Source: Flavimobilis sp052324925
GTDB lineage: Bacteria > Actinomycetota > Actinomycetes > Actinomycetales > Cellulomonadaceae
DNA length: 64,000 bases
NCBI GenBank assembly: GCA_052324925.1
Contig: JBQPRE010000002.1
Strand: one strand, 5' to 3'
Shown: positions 61,725-64,000 of the stretch, one piece after another
Numbering within the stretch: position 1 is the first letter of the stretch
Layout: every line of letters starts with the position of its first letter
The notes under the pieces: generated by a model
What the model was told of the DNA's origin: nothing
The model's database searches: none
What the model saw: the letters and a program-made list of their open reading frames with translations, nothing else
Position numbers and translations under genes: made by a program

Positions 61725-61819
61725 GGGGGAGCCGGTTGGTTGCGTTGGGGCACCCCTGAGGGGTGCGTGCGCGCAAGGAGCCGGACGGGGGCGCGCGGGA
61801 GAGCGCCCCCACCCCCGAA
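61725..61819 (+). repeat. Tandem hairpin repeat, copy 4
   Basis: First hairpin GCACCCC-TGA-GGGGTGC; second GGGGGCGC...GCGCCCCC, a full compensatory A-U to G-C change against copy 1. Ends about 40 bp before the channel gene. Confidence 0.88.
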
Positions 61820-61860
61820 GGTCCTACGAATTCCGCGTGTTCTGCGTGCATCCTCAGAGA

Positions 61861-62862
61861 GTGTTGAGCATCGACGAGAACCTCGAATATCAGGCGAACG
61901 CAGCCGCGACCAAGCTCGCCTTCACCCGCCGCCCGGTCGCGTACACCGTCCAGTCGATGCTTGCCGGCTCGTACATCGGCGTCGCCGTCATGCTCATGGT
62001 CTCCGCCGCGGGGCCGCTCCAGGCGGCAGGCTCTCCCGCGACGAGGCTCGTCCAGGGCCTTGTCTTCGGCGTCGCCCTCACGCTCGTCTACACGGCAGGC
62101 GGCGAACTCGTCACCTCGACGATGATGACGATGACGCAGGGTGCCTGGAAGCGCACGGTCTCGTGGCTCCACGCCGGACGGACCATCATCTTCTGCTTCT
62201 TCGGCAACATGGCCGGCGCCTTCGTCTTCGCCGCGATGCTGCACTTCACGGGCCTTCTCGAGACCTCGACCCCCGCCGGGTCCATGCTCGCTTCGATGCT
62301 CGAGGCCAAGGGTGGTGAGACGAGTGCCGAGCTCTTCTGGCGCGGTGTCCTGTGCAACATGCTCGTCTGCATCGCCATGTGGTCAGCGAGTCGCCTGAAG
62401 TCGGAGATGGCGCGGCTCGTGACGATCTTCTGGTGCCTGCTCGCCTTCATCACCTCCGGTTTCGAGCACGTCGTCGCGAACATGACGTCGTTCGGCGTCG
62501 GCCTCATCGCGGGCCTGCCCCAGACCGACTGGGCGGACTTCGCCCGCAACATGACCGTCGTCGGGCTCGGCAACCTCGTGGGCGGCGCCGTCGTCGTCGG
62601 TCTTGCCTACGCGGTGAGCGCGAGCCGCCGCACTGCCGCGATCGTCGCGGCACCAGCCGCGCCCGGCTCGGCACCAGCCGCGCCCGTCGCGGCACCGGCC
62701 GCGCAGGCTACCGCCAGCATCGACACCACCACGTCGCCAGTCGAGTGGCACGAGAACGCCGATGCGACGTCAGTCGCATGGAGCTGCGCGAACTTCTCAC
62801 CGGTCACCCGCAACGACGACGGCACCCGCGACCTCACCCGCACCGAACACGCCGAAGTCTGA
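61861..62862 (+). CDS. Formate/nitrite transporter (FNT) family channel
   Basis: A 333-residue protein with six helices (~28-255). The FNT pattern includes SMLAGSYIGVAVMLMVSAAGPL (~32-53), GELVTSTMMTMTQGAWKR (~81-98), ILCNMLVC-type GVLCNMLVCIAMW (~161-173) and SGFEHVVANM (~199-208). It passes formate, nitrite or similar monovalent acids. The C-terminal ~80 residues are Ala/Pro-rich and soluble, longer than usual. GTG at 61861 has only a weak upstream CAGAGA; the upstream tandem hairpins may affect expression. Confidence 0.87.
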   Translation: MLSIDENLEYQANAAATKLAFTRRPVAYTVQSMLAGSYIGVAVMLMVSAAGPLQAAGSPATRLVQGLVFGVALTLVYTAGGELVTSTMMTMTQGAWKRTVSWLHAGRTIIFCFFGNMAGAFVFAAMLHFTGLLETSTPAGSMLASMLEAKGGETSAELFWRGVLCNMLVCIAMWSASRLKSEMARLVTIFWCLLAFITSGFEHVVANMTSFGVGLIAGLPQTDWADFARNMTVVGLGNLVGGAVVVGLAYAVSASRRTAAIVAAPAAPGSAPAAPVAAPAAQATASIDTTTSPVEWHENADATSVAWSCANFSPVTRNDDGTRDLTRTEHAEV

Positions 62863-62925
62863 GCACGCACGAAAGTCGGCGGGAAGAATAAGGGAAACCC
62901 CGATAGCGCCAGATGTGAGCCGGAC

Positions 62926-62952
62926 TACACTCCGAGCGGGACCTAGGTCCCG
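62926..62952 (+). promoter_or_regulatory. acs promoter -10 and perfect palindromic operator
   Basis: TACACT (62926-62931) is followed by CGGGACCTAGGTCCCG (62937-62952), a perfect 16-bp palindrome at the expected transcription start. Its position suggests a repressor site blocking the polymerase. Confidence 0.7.
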
Positions 62953-62987
62953 TTGCACCAGAGTCGATGCACAACGGAGGACACGTC

Positions 62988-64000
62988 GTGAGCCAGGACG
63001 GGACGCCGGCCGCTGCCGGTCTCGAGAATCTTCTGCACGAGAGCCGGAGCTTTCCTCCGACACCAGAGTTCGCCGCGCAGGCGAACGCACAACCCAGCAT
63101 GTACGAGGCTGCGGCAGCTGACAGGCTCGGGTTCTGGGCCGATCAGGCCCGGGACCTGCTCACGTGGCGCAAGCCCTTCACCGAGACGCTCGACTGGTCG
63201 GGCGCACCCGTCGCGCGCTGGTTCGGCGACGGCACCCTCAACGCTGCCTACAACGCGGTCGACCGCCACGTCGTCGAGGGCCGCGGCGACCGCGTCGCCA
63301 TCCACTTCGAGGGCGAGCCGGGCGACACCCGCACCCTCACGTACAGCGACCTCCTCCGTGAGGTCTCGCGTGCCGCGAACGCACTCGCAGCGCTCGGCGT
63401 GAGCACCGGCGACCGCGTCGTCATCTACCTGCCGATGATCCCTGAGGCCGTCATCGCGATGCTCGCGTGCGCGCGCCTGGGGGCGCCGCACTCGGTGGTC
63501 TTCGGCGGATTCTCTGCTGACGCGCTGCGCTCACGCATCGCGGACGCTGAGGCCAAGGTGGTCATCACGGCCGACGGCGGCTTCCGCCGCGGTGCCGCAT
63601 CTGCGCTCAAGCCCGCAGTTGATGAGGCGCTCGAGCCGCGCGACGGCGTCGAGAGCCCCGTCGCGCACGTGCTCGTCGTGCGTCGGACCGGCCAGGACAC
63701 GGCGATGGTCGACGGCCGCGACCTGTGGTGGCACGACGCTGTCGAGTCGGCCGACGTCACGCACGAGCCCGTATGGGTCGAGGCGGAGCACCCGTTGTTC
63801 ATCCTCTACACCTCGGGCACGACCGGGAAGCCCAAGGGCATCCTCCACACGACGGGCGGCTACCTCGCGCAGACCGCCTATACGCACAAGTACGTCTTCG
63901 ACCTCAAGGCTGACTCCGACGTCTACTGGTGCACGGCTGACATCGGCTGGGTCACCGGGCACAGCTACGTCACGTACGGGCCGCTGATCAATGGCGCGAC
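62988..64000 (+). CDS. acs: Acetyl-CoA synthetase (AMP-forming), N-terminal part
   Basis: The window holds the first 337 codons of an AMP-forming acyl-CoA synthetase that activates acetate. Seen: FWADQARDLLTWRKPF (~50-65), WFGDGTLNAAYNAVDRHV (~77-94), MIPEAVIAMLACARLGAPHSVVFGGFS (~151-177), and the P-loop YTSGTTGKPKG (~272-282), then DIGWVTGHSYVTYGPL. GTG at 62988 follows CGGAGG. The gene continues beyond the window, so the catalytic lysine is not visible. Propionyl-CoA synthetase is less likely. Confidence 0.92.
   Translation, partial: MSQDGTPAAAGLENLLHESRSFPPTPEFAAQANAQPSMYEAAAADRLGFWADQARDLLTWRKPFTETLDWSGAPVARWFGDGTLNAAYNAVDRHVVEGRGDRVAIHFEGEPGDTRTLTYSDLLREVSRAANALAALGVSTGDRVVIYLPMIPEAVIAMLACARLGAPHSVVFGGFSADALRSRIADAEAKVVITADGGFRRGAASALKPAVDEALEPRDGVESPVAHVLVVRRTGQDTAMVDGRDLWWHDAVESADVTHEPVWVEAEHPLFILYTSGTTGKPKGILHTTGGYLAQTAYTHKYVFDLKADSDVYWCTADIGWVTGHSYVTYGPLINGA

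Larger units (their letters stand above)
61252..61860. other. Noncoding repeat region upstream of the formate/nitrite channel gene
   Basis: These 609 bp hold four tandem copies of a 104-bp hairpin repeat and two ~60-bp CCCGG-rich spacers. Frames are open on both strands because of base composition, and the predicted peptides are Arg/Pro/Gly-rich without families. Confidence 0.75.

Noticed and set aside
61290..61819. CRISPR array
   Set aside because: Units are 104 bp with similar spacers and unequal spacing, and no cas genes are present.
61270..62244. Long minus-strand frame across the tandem repeats
   Set aside because: Frames are open in several phases. The product repeats TPQ-CPDATNRL units without RBS or homology and runs into the FNT gene.

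Overview
The window is chromosomal DNA of a high-GC Gram-positive bacterium (Actinomycetota, most likely Micrococcales near Cellulomonas/Sanguibacter/Oerskovia; the genus is an inference). Supporting signs are strong G/C bias at third codon positions, many GTG starts, a mycothiol synthase (MshD), BldC, DUF3073, a sterol-carrier-family protein, a secreted GH6 cellulase, and many genes whose -10 box lies 6-9 nt before the start codon (leaderless style).

Layout. 1-743: an IS3-family insertion runs off the left edge and abuts a truncated DUF559 gene. 837-2585: a SAM-I riboswitch leads a rhodanese-metZ operon. 2822-6510: two paralogous GNATs, a pentapeptide-repeat protein, and a PadR regulator with its membrane partner. 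6507-13218: a lipid cluster (MaoC hydratase, long FabG4-type reductase, thiolase, divergent TetR, acyl-CoA-oxidase-like enzyme) resembling the mycobacterial htdX-fabG4-fadA2 region. 13667-17101: membrane and surface proteins of low complexity. 17217-22140: SDR, purL, mutarotase, cutC. 22408-26599: glutamate dehydrogenase, GH6 cellulase under a CebR-like palindrome, RNB exonuclease. 27513-31275: sulfate ABC transporter. 31480-35017: purF, purM, DUF3073, bldC. 35106-37294: DUF3618/holin pair, galE, metallopeptidase. 37437-37725: tRNA-Glu, tRNA-Asp, tRNA-Phe. 37865-42944: MFS, hydrolase, GDPD, tRNA-Lys, HEAT protein, M50 protease. 42968-47702: FtsX-type ABC exporter plus NarL-type two-component system. 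48013-53057: DEAD-box helicase, msrB without a normal stop, DHA2 efflux pump with MarR. 53107-55119: orphan structured leader, then DUF47-PiT phosphate uptake. 55213-59464: MutT1-like, polyphosphate kinase, MshD. 59848-64000: malic enzyme, tandem hairpin repeats, formate/nitrite channel, acetyl-CoA synthetase (cut by the window edge).

Working together: purL, purF and purM cover three steps of IMP synthesis. Sulfate uptake and sulfhydrylation feed sulfur assimilation. PiT, PPK and MutT1 handle phosphate and nucleotides. The beta-oxidation-type cluster, malic enzyme and Acs handle acetyl-CoA and C4 carbon.

Most unusual elements: a 66-bp near-perfect palindrome in three copies, always between convergent genes and once inverted; a four-copy tandem hairpin repeat whose stems show compensatory changes (61290-61819); an msrB frame with no stop until deep inside the opposing gene; an orphan promoter, leader and ribosome binding site at 53107-53305; and a YGS-repeat (FUS-like) membrane protein. 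No CRISPR array, rRNA, prophage or recognisable defence island is present.
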